A DNA stretch of 64,000 bases from the NCBI GenBank assembly GCA_021819035.1, contig JAKASL010000001.1, positions 620,001-684,000 on the forward strand, read 5' to 3'. A program made the translations under genes and the position numbers. Below, in pieces: positions 34,490 through 42,586 of the stretch. Within the stretch, counting starts at the first letter, position 1, and each line of letters begins with the position of its first letter. Under the pieces are notes generated by a model. The model ran no database searches. It saw nothing but the letters and a program-made list of their open reading frames with translations, and was not told the origin of the DNA. The DNA is from an archaeon. Lineage in GTDB: Archaea; Thermoproteota; Nitrososphaeria; Nitrososphaerales; Gagatemarchaeaceae.

Positions 34490-35380
34490 TCACCCATCCC
34501 TGGCGGCCTTCGCCCTGCGCTTGGCGAGGACGTCAAGCCAGGGGTTGTCCACAGTGGACTCGGGGACAGCCACCCCGGTCCCTCCCTCGGCCCTGGGCTG
34601 GACCTCCGGGGCGGCCGGCTTCGCCGCGACCTGCACCTTCGGGGGGGCCGCCTGCCTCGGCTGGGGGGCCATCACCCTCACGCTGGAGACGCTGGCCGCG
34701 GCGGGGGCGGTGTAGACGGCAGGCGCCGCCGTCTTCAGGCCGGAAAGGTCCTTCCTCACCGCCGTTATCTCTGACATGATCGACGTCACCTTCTCAGCCA
34801 GGGCTGGGTCGACCTTCTGGTCGTCCCCTTTCATCTGGAGCCCCACCTTGTTCACCGTGTCGGTGAGCTTGCGGAGCGTCGACTCGATGTCGGCGAACAC
34901 CCTCTCCGACGGCGGCTTGGTGAACGGCTGCAGCGCCACCCGGAAGACTATGAGCATGGCCCAGAGGAACGTCAGGGAGTAGACCCCTATGGGGAACTGG
35001 GGGAGGTAGAACAGGTAGAGGACGGTGTCCGCTGGGAACGGGTGCATGACAGGGAAGACGAAGCTCCAGACGAGCACCCCCACCACCCCTACCCAGGCCA
35101 TCACGTCGAGAAACGCCAGAGACAGGGACCCCGAGGGGCCGTGGACCTTCCGATACGAAGTGAACCTGAGGCCAAGGAGGGCCAGCCCCCCCAGCGCGCC
35201 GACCCCTGCCGTGGCTGCGTAGTCGTTGGTCAGCTCCCCGGCGTAGGGGGCCGCGATGAGGTAGACCAGCGCCACCGTGAGGGCTGCGAACGCCGCCAGG
35301 AGGAACCTGGCGCGGCCGACGGCCCCCCGGGGCTCCTTGGACAGGGCGGCCCGCCTCCTCTCACCCTCCTCGAATGTCAT
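34490..35380 (-). CDS. Membrane protein with helical and Pro/Ala-rich cytosolic tail; partner of the actin-like gene
   Basis: 296 residues. About four hydrophobic helices (residues 25-155) are followed by a predicted coiled-coil segment (ADIESTLRKLTDTVNKVGLQ to SEITAVRKDLSGLK). Then come a long Ala/Pro/Val linker and a conserved-looking end (NPWLDVLAKRRAKAARDG). It starts 9 bp after the actin-like gene's stop, so the two are almost certainly co-transcribed. Inference: it anchors or organises the filament at the membrane. I recognise no named family. Confidence 0.65.
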   Translation of the reverse strand: MTFEEGERRRAALSKEPRGAVGRARFLLAAFAALTVALVYLIAAPYAGELTNDYAATAGVGALGGLALLGLRFTSYRKVHGPSGSLSLAFLDVMAWVGVVGVLVWSFVFPVMHPFPADTVLYLFYLPQFPIGVYSLTFLWAMLIVFRVALQPFTKPPSERVFADIESTLRKLTDTVNKVGLQMKGDDQKVDPALAEKVTSIMSEITAVRKDLSGLKTAAPAVYTAPAAASVSSVRVMAPQPRQAAPPKVQVAAKPAAPEVQPRAEGGTGVAVPESTVDNPWLDVLAKRRAKAARDG

Positions 35381-35389
35381 GGAGGGGGC

Positions 35390-38257
35390 TCACCTGTCCA
35401 GGTACTGCCAGCCTTCGCGCTCGTCCCAGTCCCAGGTGAAGTCGTCGGGGATGTAGAGGCCGTAGGCGACGCACCCCTGCCAGACGTTGTAGACCGGGTT
35501 CTTCGTGAGCGTGACGTTGACCCCCTGTATCCCCTTGTCCTCCAGCATCAGCTTCAGCTTCGTCGAGGAGTCGACCGCGGCCCCCTCCATCCCCTGGGGG
35601 ACCTGCCATGAGAACCCGCCCCCAGAGAGGAAGATAGAGCGGTACAGGGCCGGCTGGACCTCGAAGCTGCACTTCTGGACGGACTGGATGATCACCTCGG
35701 CGAGGTCCGTGGTCCCGGACACAAGCTTCCCCTCCGAGTACGAGTCGGCAGGCTTCGGGAACCCCCTGCGGTAGTAGGACGAGAAGTACTCGTTGGAGGG
35801 GTCGAAGAAGTACTCCCCAATGAGGAAGCGCTGCCAGCTGTTCCTTTCCAGGTCGATGGATATCCTCGTGTTGGGGACCCTGAAGACGGCGCCGTACTTC
35901 GGGTTGGCCTTGTCCGCCATCACCTCCTTCAGGCTCCTCGGCACCAGCCCCAGGGACTCCTTGAACAGCTTGACCAGCTTCGGCTCGCGGGCGAGGTCCC
36001 CGTAGCCGGCGTCCCTCAGTATCTCTGCGGCCACCAGGTCGCAGTCCCCTCCCGCCCTGTTCAGCGTTATGAGGGCGTTGAATATCATACCGCTGCTGAT
36101 GGGGGCTACCTGGGTATTGTGGACAAAGATCCCACCGTTCCCCGCAAGGAACGTCTCGTTTCCAGGGCACGAGACATCGTAGACGTACTTGGAGTTTGGC
36201 TTGACCGTCTTTATCTCGACTACCTCGTCCCAGAATAGGTCGCTCTCAGCGAGGCTCGTCAGCCAGAGCAGTGCCTCTGATTTTGCTCCTCTGGTATACG
36301 CAGAAACTAGCTGGGATAGCCTTGCCCCAGACGGTCTGTTCTTTCCTTCCTCGTATTGGAGCGCCAGCCTCTGGCTGATGCCGAGCTTGGATGCCACCTC
36401 CACCGACTTCGCCTCGCCTCGAGCTTCCCTTAGCAGCTCGCCGCATGGGACGACGTCGGCATTGGTGTTCGCTCTGGGTCTGAGCATGAGGAAACCACCC
36501 GCAAACTTCCTCGACGAAGCGAACCCGATCTCCCGCAGGAATGCAGCGACATCTGCGGTACCGCCTATCTGGATCGCGTGGTAGGTCCCGACCCGGTTCT
36601 TCGACTCTATCCTCCTGAGCCGGGTGCGGGCGACGATGCCGAATCGGAGCAGCGCGACTACCAGCTCGGAAGCGAGCGTGGCGCTCTTGGTCGCCGCCTC
36701 GATGCTCTGCCCTCCCCTCCTGCTCTGCAAAGGAGCGCTACCTTCCCCTTCGTAATAGCACGCTAAAGCTATGGCGAGCCTCTCCGGCGCCTGGGACAGC
36801 AGCAACGGCCCGAAGCGCTTGCTTCCCGCGTCAGTGCCAAAGAGTTTGAAGAACAGCCTCGACAGCACGAGGTTGTCGACCACGAACGTCCCGTGCCTCT
36901 GCAGGTCGGTAAGCGTCGCGAATCTCCGGAAATAGGACCTGACGTATTCGTCCAGCCATCCACATTCTGTGCTGCAGACACCCATCTCTTGGCCGTGGGT
37001 CATTCCCTCGGCTATGTAGACTCCTGCCGCGGCAAGGAACCCTTCGTCGACGGCGACTAGGTTGCTCATTTTCGTTCCGCCCCTTGCGGAGATTTTGACG
37101 TCTTCTGACGCGAGGCCCAGAAGCTTCTCAAGCTTCCTATACTTGTCGGCTCTGATGGACTCCCCTCTGGCGACGATCCCGCTCAGAGAAGAACCGAGGG
37201 CGCGCCTGACCCCTCGTTCATGCCTGTGTTTTCTCACCAGCTCCCTGGTCTCGTCTGTAGCTATGACTCTGAGCCACTTCGGATATCCAAGTGCCCGGAG
37301 AACATTGATCTTGTCTGGGCCTGTTCCAGTGAAGCTGATTGACCGGGGGAGGGGGACATAATCACCTGCCTTCACATCGCCTGTCCTAAGCAGTTCTAGT
37401 CGTCCGCCTCGTAGCACGTAGAGGTTGTGGTCTTTGGTTATGGTAACCGTCCTCCCCTTCCGGGTCTTCACCTTGTAGAGCAGAGGCGGCGAAGGATGCC
37501 TGTAGACCTCCTTGACCTTCCGGAACGACACCTTCAGGCTGTAGGGGTCAAACGACAGGACTGAAAGGTCGTAATCGACAGGAGCACACTGCGTCCCTTG
37601 CCTCTCCTCGAAACCCCTTTCGATGATCGGGTCCACGACCTCGCCAATCTTGACCATCCCGATCTTGTCCCCCGAACGGACAAGGATTGGCTGATCATAA
37701 GTGACGGAGTTCCCCGCCCCCGCCTCGAGGACCGTGCACGCCAGGACCTTCTGAGATATGGCCACCGCGAACGGCTGGGGGATGACGGACAATGCCCTCA
37801 CCAGCTTCCTCCCCTCCTCCTGGTTCACCTCCCTGTGTATGTCGAAGAGCCTCTCGTACATGTACCTCGGCGCCGCCGCCGAGAGGGCAGCCACCGCGTT
37901 GACCCCTTCGAACCCCGGGACCTCGGGGACGTGCCTCAGCAGCGCGTACCTCGTCAGCTCCTTCACCACGGACCAGGACCTGTCGTCGTCCCTGTCGATG
38001 ACCCCGCTGCGCATGGGGTAGACCATCCGCTCAGCGATGTCCCGCTTCGCCTCCACGAAGTTGGAGACGTCCGGGCCTACCACGAGGAGCTTCTTGTCCG
38101 GCCCCCCCGTCATCCTGACCATGGAGCTCCTGGTGTCGGGGAAGTAGCCCCTGTTCTCTATCACGTCGGGGACGTTCCCCAGGGTCGCGGGGCCGAACTT
38201 CAGCTCGGACGTGCCATAGTCCTCGCCGAAGACGCGAAGTTCCTTGGGCGCTGACAA
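35390..38257 (-). CDS. Actin-like ATPase precursor interrupted by an intein
   Basis: 955-residue precursor. The spliced host is 183 + 241 = 424 residues and carries actin-fold motifs: phosphate-1 FGEDYGTSELKFG (residues 10-22), phosphate-2 LEAGAGN/TQVAPISSG across the splice junction, and the adenosine motif LSGGGFSWQVPQGM. Actin-like ATPases polymerise for cell shape, division or DNA segregation. The intein (36116-37708) interrupts phosphate-2, so ATP binding should require splicing. TTG start at 38257; TATA at 38284-38292. The gene is followed at 9 bp by a membrane/coiled-coil protein. Whether it is closest to crenactin-, Ta0583- or ParM-like proteins needs comparison. Confidence 0.8.
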   Translation of the reverse strand: MSAPKELRVFGEDYGTSELKFGPATLGNVPDVIENRGYFPDTRSSMVRMTGGPDKKLLVVGPDVSNFVEAKRDIAERMVYPMRSGVIDRDDDRSWSVVKELTRYALLRHVPEVPGFEGVNAVAALSAAAPRYMYERLFDIHREVNQEEGRKLVRALSVIPQPFAVAISQKVLACTVLEAGAGNSVTYDQPILVRSGDKIGMVKIGEVVDPIIERGFEERQGTQCAPVDYDLSVLSFDPYSLKVSFRKVKEVYRHPSPPLLYKVKTRKGRTVTITKDHNLYVLRGGRLELLRTGDVKAGDYVPLPRSISFTGTGPDKINVLRALGYPKWLRVIATDETRELVRKHRHERGVRRALGSSLSGIVARGESIRADKYRKLEKLLGLASEDVKISARGGTKMSNLVAVDEGFLAAAGVYIAEGMTHGQEMGVCSTECGWLDEYVRSYFRRFATLTDLQRHGTFVVDNLVLSRLFFKLFGTDAGSKRFGPLLLSQAPERLAIALACYYEGEGSAPLQSRRGGQSIEAATKSATLASELVVALLRFGIVARTRLRRIESKNRVGTYHAIQIGGTADVAAFLREIGFASSRKFAGGFLMLRPRANTNADVVPCGELLREARGEAKSVEVASKLGISQRLALQYEEGKNRPSGARLSQLVSAYTRGAKSEALLWLTSLAESDLFWDEVVEIKTVKPNSKYVYDVSCPGNETFLAGNGGIFVHNTQVAPISSGMIFNALITLNRAGGDCDLVAAEILRDAGYGDLAREPKLVKLFKESLGLVPRSLKEVMADKANPKYGAVFRVPNTRISIDLERNSWQRFLIGEYFFDPSNEYFSSYYRRGFPKPADSYSEGKLVSGTTDLAEVIIQSVQKCSFEVQPALYRSIFLSGGGFSWQVPQGMEGAAVDSSTKLKLMLEDKGIQGVNVTLTKNPVYNVWQGCVAYGLYIPDDFTWDWDEREGWQYLDR
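36116..37708 (-). other. Intein with LAGLIDADG endonuclease and an XRE-like HTH
   Basis: 531 residues (184-714 of the precursor). It starts with Ser (SVTYDQPILVRSG), has block B TKDH at 274-277, and two LAGLIDADG-type helices, FLAAAGVYIAEG (407-418) and LAIALACYYEGEG (494-506). A helix-turn-helix follows at about 617-655 (VEVASKLGISQRLALQYEE). It ends GGIFVHN with Thr as the first C-extein residue. All splice residues look competent. The endonuclease could home into intein-less alleles. Base use seems less G/C-extreme than in the host gene. Confidence 0.85.
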
Positions 38258-38283
38258 CCTCTCGCCCTCTCGACCCTTTGGCC

Positions 38284-38292
38284 CTTTAAGTG
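38284..38292 (-). promoter_or_regulatory. TATA-like box for the actin-like operon
   Basis: Minus-strand CACTTAAAG, about 31 bp before the TTG start at 38257. Confidence 0.55.
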
Positions 38293-38356
38293 TTTGAAGG
38301 ATTCGGAGTCCTGGTCGACGCTGGCCCCCCGCCTGCGCCCGGCCGCTGCCTCTCGT

Positions 38357-38521
38357 CTAACCCTGGTCCGGAGGGCGGGAGTCCCTGCGGGGGTAGGTCT
38401 GCGGTGCTCCGCTGGCCCTGACCCCCCTGCCGCTCCGCCATGCCTGGTAGAACAGCAGGAGGAACGAGAAGAAGGCGGTGGTGAACAGGAACAGGAACAG
38501 CAGGACGGAGAATATGGTCAT
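38357..38521 (-). CDS. 54-residue single-pass membrane peptide
   Basis: Too short for usual gene finding. One hydrophobic helix (MTIFSVLLFLFLFTTAFFSF and onward), then a basic/Pro-rich cytosolic tail. Its ATG overlaps the stop of the 38518 gene (ATGA), so it is the fourth cistron of the membrane operon. The tight coupling and good codon use argue it is real. It may be a small subunit of the complex made by the three upstream genes. Confidence 0.6.
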   Translation of the reverse strand: MTIFSVLLFLFLFTTAFFSFLLLFYQAWRSGRGVRASGAPQTYPRRDSRPPDQG

Positions 38522-39459
38522 CTGAGCCCCTCCGCCTCTCCGTGACTCTTCCGCTCCCTAGAGCCGCCGTCGAACGGCGCGGCGAGCACGAGGACCAGGA
38601 AACCGTAGGCGAAGGCGACCGCCTCCCCCATCATCACCAGGTAGGTGGTGGTGGCGCCTGCTCCGGGGACGAGCCCGGCCGCTATCACCCCCGCCCCCCC
38701 GGCCATGCAGACGGCCGCCAGGCCGAAGATGGCGAACAGCCACCTCTGACGGGACACCCGCAGGGGGAGCGCGATGGAGCCCTCGAACATGGAGAGCACC
38801 AGGACGCCGAGCAGCAGCGAGATCGTGACTGCGGCGAGCCCGAAGTGGATGGCGACCGCCGTCGAGTAGAGTGCAGCCAGGGACGACGACAGCGCGATGG
38901 TCATGGTCGAGACCCCCGCGACCGCGGTGATGGCCAGCGCGACGAGGGCGATCATGGCAAGCCCTGCCGCAGGGGACCCCTCTTCCCCCCTGTCAGCGCC
39001 GTTGGACCTGACGATCCTCGCCTCCTTGTCCATGGAGTAGCCGGTGACGGGCATCCCGAACCCCGCCACCGATATCATGGTCAGGTTGGTAGTGGTGACC
39101 TGGGCCCCGCTGGACGTGTCCCCCAGCAGCAGGAACCCTGCGACCCCCGCCGCGACTATGACCAGGAAGAAAGCCGTGTTGAGGAATGCTATGTCCTTCT
39201 GGTGCTGCAGCATGGCCAGGAAGCCTAGCCCCGCTGTCAGGCTGGCCAGGGTGGAGGCGAGGACGACGTGCACCACCACCTCGGGCTGGGTGACCGCGAT
39301 GCTGGACGCCATCACGACGGCCAGCCAGACACCCATCACGTAGGTGACCGCCAGGAAGAAAGCCTGGGCGTACATCAGGGTGAGCAGGCGCCGGGTCTGA
39401 CGGACGAACAGCCCCGGGAGGACGTCGTGCGAAGCGTTGGTCAGCTCCTGCGACGTCAT
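38518..39459 (-). CDS. Polytopic membrane protein, unknown (operon gene 3)
   Basis: 313 residues from ATG 39459, which overlaps the preceding gene's stop (ATGA). About eight hydrophobic helices; an Asp/Glu/Arg-rich loop near residues 160-175 (SMDKEARIVRSNGADRGEEG) probably faces the cytosol. I see no transporter, sensor or enzyme motif. It is encoded with two other membrane proteins and a 54-residue peptide, so a multi-subunit membrane complex is likely. Confidence 0.65.
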   Translation of the reverse strand: MTSQELTNASHDVLPGLFVRQTRRLLTLMYAQAFFLAVTYVMGVWLAVVMASSIAVTQPEVVVHVVLASTLASLTAGLGFLAMLQHQKDIAFLNTAFFLVIVAAGVAGFLLLGDTSSGAQVTTTNLTMISVAGFGMPVTGYSMDKEARIVRSNGADRGEEGSPAAGLAMIALVALAITAVAGVSTMTIALSSSLAALYSTAVAIHFGLAAVTISLLLGVLVLSMFEGSIALPLRVSRQRWLFAIFGLAAVCMAGGAGVIAAGLVPGAGATTTYLVMMGEAVAFAYGFLVLVLAAPFDGGSRERKSHGEAEGLR

Positions 39460-39980
39460 GGCGCCCCACTCCTTTGGTCCAGGGCCTCGATGAGCCTGAC
39501 CGCCCTCATTATCTTCAGGGTGGCATAGTATGACAGGAATATGGCGAGCATGAACAGGAGGGACATCTCCCACCCTGCGGCGAGCGTCTCCGACCCCGAG
39601 ACCCTCGACCCGCCTGTGATGAGGAAGAGAGCGCCCCCGGCCGTGGCCGCTATGAGGGAGGCGATGGCGCCGAAGCTGTACATGGCGACCTTCTTCATCC
39701 CATAGACGACCCCGACCATCATTATGACGAAGGTCAGCGCGAAGTTCCCAGCGGCGAAGAGCATGTGGACGAGGTTCGCCGGATTGCTGATGCCGACGGT
39801 GTCCACCCCCGACGTGATGAATATGTTGACGTACATGCCTGTGACGAGGAGCATGAAATACATGACGAAGTTGGCGTAGCTCAGCCTCAGGGTCAGCGTG
39901 AGCCCCCGCAGCCCGAGGCTGCCTATCTCCTCCCCCTGCAGCAGGGAGGCGGACTGGTAGGTCCCCAACTCAGCTGTCAC
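39456..39980 (-). CDS. Polytopic membrane protein, unknown (operon gene 2)
   Basis: 174 residues, four hydrophobic helices (about 35-55, 70-92, 98-118, 135-155). Start is GTG at 39980, overlapping gene 1 by 11 bp. The N-terminus (GEEIGSLGLRGLTLTLRLSY) may form an amphipathic helix. The family is unknown to me; conserved His/Asn residues near helix 2 (NPANLVHMLFAAGN) could bind a cofactor, but this is a guess. Confidence 0.6.
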   Translation of the reverse strand: MTAELGTYQSASLLQGEEIGSLGLRGLTLTLRLSYANFVMYFMLLVTGMYVNIFITSGVDTVGISNPANLVHMLFAAGNFALTFVIMMVGVVYGMKKVAMYSFGAIASLIAATAGGALFLITGGSRVSGSETLAAGWEMSLLFMLAIFLSYYATLKIMRAVRLIEALDQRSGAP

Positions 39981-40692
39981 TGCTCCTCAGGGGGACCGAG
40001 ACCGTGGGCCGGCCGACGGCTATGGACTTCAGGCGTACGTCCTCCCTGACGATGAATATCCTGCTCAGCAGCGTCAGGAACACCGCGACGCCGAAGACAG
40101 ACACCATGACGAGGGAGGCGACGCTCCCTGAGAAGATGATGGATATGGGGGAGGTAAGGTAGTAGATGTAGAGGGGGCCCATGAAGAAGCCGACTGTCCT
40201 GACGCAGATGGCCCCGACGTGCAGCCTCGTGACGTCCTTCAGCTTGATCCGCCTCGCCAGGTAGATCACCGGGACGCTCATGCTGGTGCTGAGTATGGCC
40301 ATCAGGACGTGGGTGAAGAGGTCAGGCGCCATGATGACCTCGGTCACTATCTGCACCAGGGTCGGCTGCAGGCTCCCGGGGACGAGGAAGTAGTAGTTGG
40401 TGAACATCCCGGCGGCGAACGTCCCCCAGTAGTAGGCGTACTGGACGTAGAGGAGGAGGAAGAGGCGGTGGAGCGTGTCGCGCGTCTTCTCGCTGTCGGC
40501 GCCCGCTTCCACCCCGCGGACGGTCCTCGCGTTGCGGAGGGCGAAGGCGACGGTTATCGCTATGAGCACGGCACCGGTGCCGTAGACAAGCAGCCGCGAC
40601 TGGATCCCTAGACCAAGGAATATGAAGCCGGAGAAGACGAAGATTATCAGCATCATCGCGGCGTCGACGCCGATCGGGAACTTGCTGGCCAT
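39970..40692 (-). CDS. Polytopic membrane protein, unknown (operon gene 1)
   Basis: 240 residues, about six helices, with His in several (LHRLFLLLYVQYAYYW, LFTHVLMAIL, TRLHVGAICVRT). First gene of a four-gene operon whose members overlap. ATG 40692 is matched by a TATA-like CTAATAC at 40713-40719. The His pattern could suggest a haem or quinone protein, but no cytochrome-b signature is clear. It lies upstream of the actin-like operon on the same strand. Confidence 0.6.
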   Translation of the reverse strand: MASKFPIGVDAAMMLIIFVFSGFIFLGLGIQSRLLVYGTGAVLIAITVAFALRNARTVRGVEAGADSEKTRDTLHRLFLLLYVQYAYYWGTFAAGMFTNYYFLVPGSLQPTLVQIVTEVIMAPDLFTHVLMAILSTSMSVPVIYLARRIKLKDVTRLHVGAICVRTVGFFMGPLYIYYLTSPISIIFSGSVASLVMVSVFGVAVFLTLLSRIFIVREDVRLKSIAVGRPTVSVPLRSSDS

Positions 40693-40712
40693 CTATCCGC
40701 TCTGCATCCCTG

Positions 40713-40719
40713 TGTATTA
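40713..40719 (-). promoter_or_regulatory. TATA-like box for the four-gene membrane operon
   Basis: Minus-strand CTAATAC centred about 24 bp from the ATG at 40692. A second AT-rich word (GATTTATCTG, 40737-40746) lies further upstream. Confidence 0.45.
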
Positions 40720-40872
40720 GCGGCCAAGCTCACGCGCAGATAAATCTCAGACCTAACAGATTAGGTTCGAGGCCGCTCCGCGGCGCGTTTCGCCGGCAGG
40801 GGCCGATTCCCTAATGTAAGACACCAGGAGGGCGAACCCGGGGCCGCTTCTCAGGCTGGCGCGCCCGCCCCC

Positions 40873-41817
40873 CTAAGCGGCCAGCCTCTCCATCGCCGCC
40901 TTGAGCTCCTTCTCCACCTTCTCGGCCTGGTCCAGCTCCGAAGCCCTGGGCCACACCCTGCGGGCGTAGTCTGCCATGGGCATCCCGCGCTGGAGCTCGG
41001 ACACAAGGACCTTCACGTCAGAGTCCGCCTGGGACCTCAGCATCATAACCTCCATCAGCCGCTTGTTAGCCCTGGCCCGCACCCCCCTCGCCCTCTCGAG
41101 GGCCTGGCGGTACTCCATGGAGGTGGCGCCGAGCCGCTTCGCGTTCTCGAGCTCGAGCTCGGACCTGGCCACGTCTGCCAGCAGCCCTGCGTCGACCCCG
41201 AGGCCCCGCACGTCTATCCTCGGCTTCATGGCCTGGAGGAGCTCCTCGGCGCTCTCGACTATCATGAACTTCCCGCCCGTCTTGGCTGCGACCTTCTCGA
41301 GCGTCCCCCTGTTGATCTTCCCCCCGATGGCTATGACGTCGATTATCGCCTTCAGGGCCACCTCGTCGCTGACCACCTTCTCTGGCTTGGGGCCGACGTT
41401 GGACTTCTCGTCAGTGACCATCACGAGCTTCTTTATCCTCCTGAGGGGCCCGTTGTCGGCGGCGTAGAGGAGGCGGAGCCCTTCCTCGATAGCCATCCCC
41501 GTGGGGGTCGCCCCCCCGACCTTCACCCCCGCGAGGGCCGCCTGCATCTGCGCCTTGGCCATGGACCCTATGGGGCTGATGGGGACCGCCACCTTCATCA
41601 TCTCTTCGCCCCCCTTGAGGAACATCCCCCCCGCCCTGGTCGGCGCCTGGAAGGTCATCACCCCCAGCCTGCTCCCGAAGGGGAGCTGGCCGCCGTCGAG
41701 GAGGCCGACTATGGTGCTGGCGACGAGGCTCATCTTGACGAAGCTGGTACCGTGGGGGGACCTGTGGGTGTCCGCCATGCTGGAGGAGGCGTCGACGGCG
41801 TAGAGGATGTCCCACAA
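40873..41817 (-). CDS. von Willebrand factor A (VWA) domain protein
   Basis: 314 residues. Residues 1-200 are a VWA domain: MIDAS Asp-x-Ser-x-Ser in AVDASSSM (D9, S11, S13), the Thr in GGATPTGMAI, and VMVTDEKSN. The rest is helical and charged, rich in Lys/Arg/Glu (ELENAKRLG, AEKVEKELKAAM), possibly a coiled coil. VWA domains mediate metal-dependent protein binding; in archaea they often serve AAA chaperones or surface complexes. No signal peptide is present. TTG start with a TATA (AGATATAG) at 41841-41849. Confidence 0.75.
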   Translation of the reverse strand: MWDILYAVDASSSMADTHRSPHGTSFVKMSLVASTIVGLLDGGQLPFGSRLGVMTFQAPTRAGGMFLKGGEEMMKVAVPISPIGSMAKAQMQAALAGVKVGGATPTGMAIEEGLRLLYAADNGPLRRIKKLVMVTDEKSNVGPKPEKVVSDEVALKAIIDVIAIGGKINRGTLEKVAAKTGGKFMIVESAEELLQAMKPRIDVRGLGVDAGLLADVARSELELENAKRLGATSMEYRQALERARGVRARANKRLMEVMMLRSQADSDVKVLVSELQRGMPMADYARRVWPRASELDQAEKVEKELKAAMERLAA

Positions 41818-41840
41818 GGCGACCGTACCTCCCCCAGGCG

Positions 41841-41849
41841 CTATATCTG
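41841..41849 (-). promoter_or_regulatory. TATA box for the VWA gene
   Basis: Minus-strand CAGATATAG centred about 27 bp from the TTG at 41817. Confidence 0.55.
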
Positions 41850-42003
41850 CGTGATTCCTTCCGGGGGGCGTGAGCCAGGCGCTGGGGGCCCCCGCGGCCG
41901 GGTCCTAGCAGGCGTTAAACAGGGCGGCAGACATCGAAACCGGCTCGTTTTCATCTGATTTCGTGGAATCGAACCGGAATCCGTCTATGTGTTTGCAATC
42001 ATC

Positions 42004-42030
42004 CTGTTTAACTGTGAAACAGATAAATAC
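42004..42030 (+). promoter_or_regulatory. Inverted repeat next to a TATA-like box
   Basis: CTGTTT (42004-42009) and AAACAG (42017-42022) form a perfect 6-bp inverted repeat, directly abutting GATAAATAC, a possible TATA box for the RHH genes downstream. It could be an operator. Confidence 0.4.
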
Positions 42031-42109
42031 AGAATCTCGGGCGGCTTTTCCCAGGAAAGCAGGGCCGATTTTGACCTATTCGTCTCATGACTTTGAAACG
42101 GAAGTCCAA

Positions 42110-42137
42110 GTGTGCACAACATGCACGATGTGCACAC
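42110..42137. promoter_or_regulatory. Palindromic operator candidate before the RHH genes
   Basis: GTGTGCACA (42110-42118) and TGTGCACAC (42129-42137) are 9-bp inverted repeats separated by 10 bases. TGTGCACA is also self-complementary, and a third TGCAC word lies in the spacer. It is 9 bp upstream of the broken RHH gene. RHH dimers bind repeats of this type, so autoregulation is likely. Confidence 0.55.
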
Positions 42138-42146
42138 ATGTCAACC

Positions 42147-42350
42147 GTGAAGATTGTCTGGGTCGGGATTCCCTTCGAGGAGGGCCTCGTTTGACTGCTA
42201 GGCAATCAAATCGGGGCGCTGAAGGAGCGGGGGGTAGACAGGGGCGAGGCGGTCAGCGCCATAGTCTCGGGGTCCCTCGAGGAGGGGGACACAGCGGGGG
42301 CCGCCGGGGAGGCGGTCGTCAGGATGCGGGCGAAACGGCGTCCGGGTTGA
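42147..42350 (+). pseudogene. RHH gene copy with an internal TGA
   Basis: From GTG 42147 the frame encodes VGIPFEEGLV, then a TGA (42192-42194), then GALKERGVDRGEAVSAIVSG and AVVRMRAKRR to the true stop at 42348. It lines up over its full length with the RHH proteins at 24500 and 42395, so a single stop codon has inactivated it (or it is read through). It lies 45 bp before the intact copy. Confidence 0.55.
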
Positions 42351-42394
42351 GGCCTGGCGGGCTGCGGAGGTCGGGCTGACTGTCTTCCAGAAAG

Positions 42395-42586
42395 GTGCGG
42401 GCCGGGATATCCTTCGACCCCAGGCTGGCGGAGGCCCTCGACGCCCACGCCAAGAACCTCTCCGAGCTGAACGTGGACCGCAGCGAGATAGTCAACGCCA
42501 TCCTCGACGACTACTTCGAAGGGAACGGGACGACGGAGTCGGTCTGGGGGGCGGTGAGCAAGAGGAGGATAAGACTCAGGACGTGA
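42395..42586 (+). CDS. Small ribbon-helix-helix DNA-binding protein
   Basis: 63 residues from GTG: AGISFDPRLAEALDA strand and helix, VDRSEIVNAILDDYFEG helix, and SVWGAVSKRRIRLR tail. The fold and tail match the protein at 24500. Its stop overlaps the GTG of the secreted-protein gene by 4 bp (GTGA), so translation of both is coupled. This suggests an autoregulator of the surface-protein operon. Confidence 0.75.
   Translation: MRAGISFDPRLAEALDAHAKNLSELNVDRSEIVNAILDDYFEGNGTTESVWGAVSKRRIRLRT

Noticed and set aside
42111-42137. CRISPR-like direct repeats (TGTGCAC words)
   Set aside because: Only three short, partly inverted copies in 28 bp; an operator palindrome explains them better.
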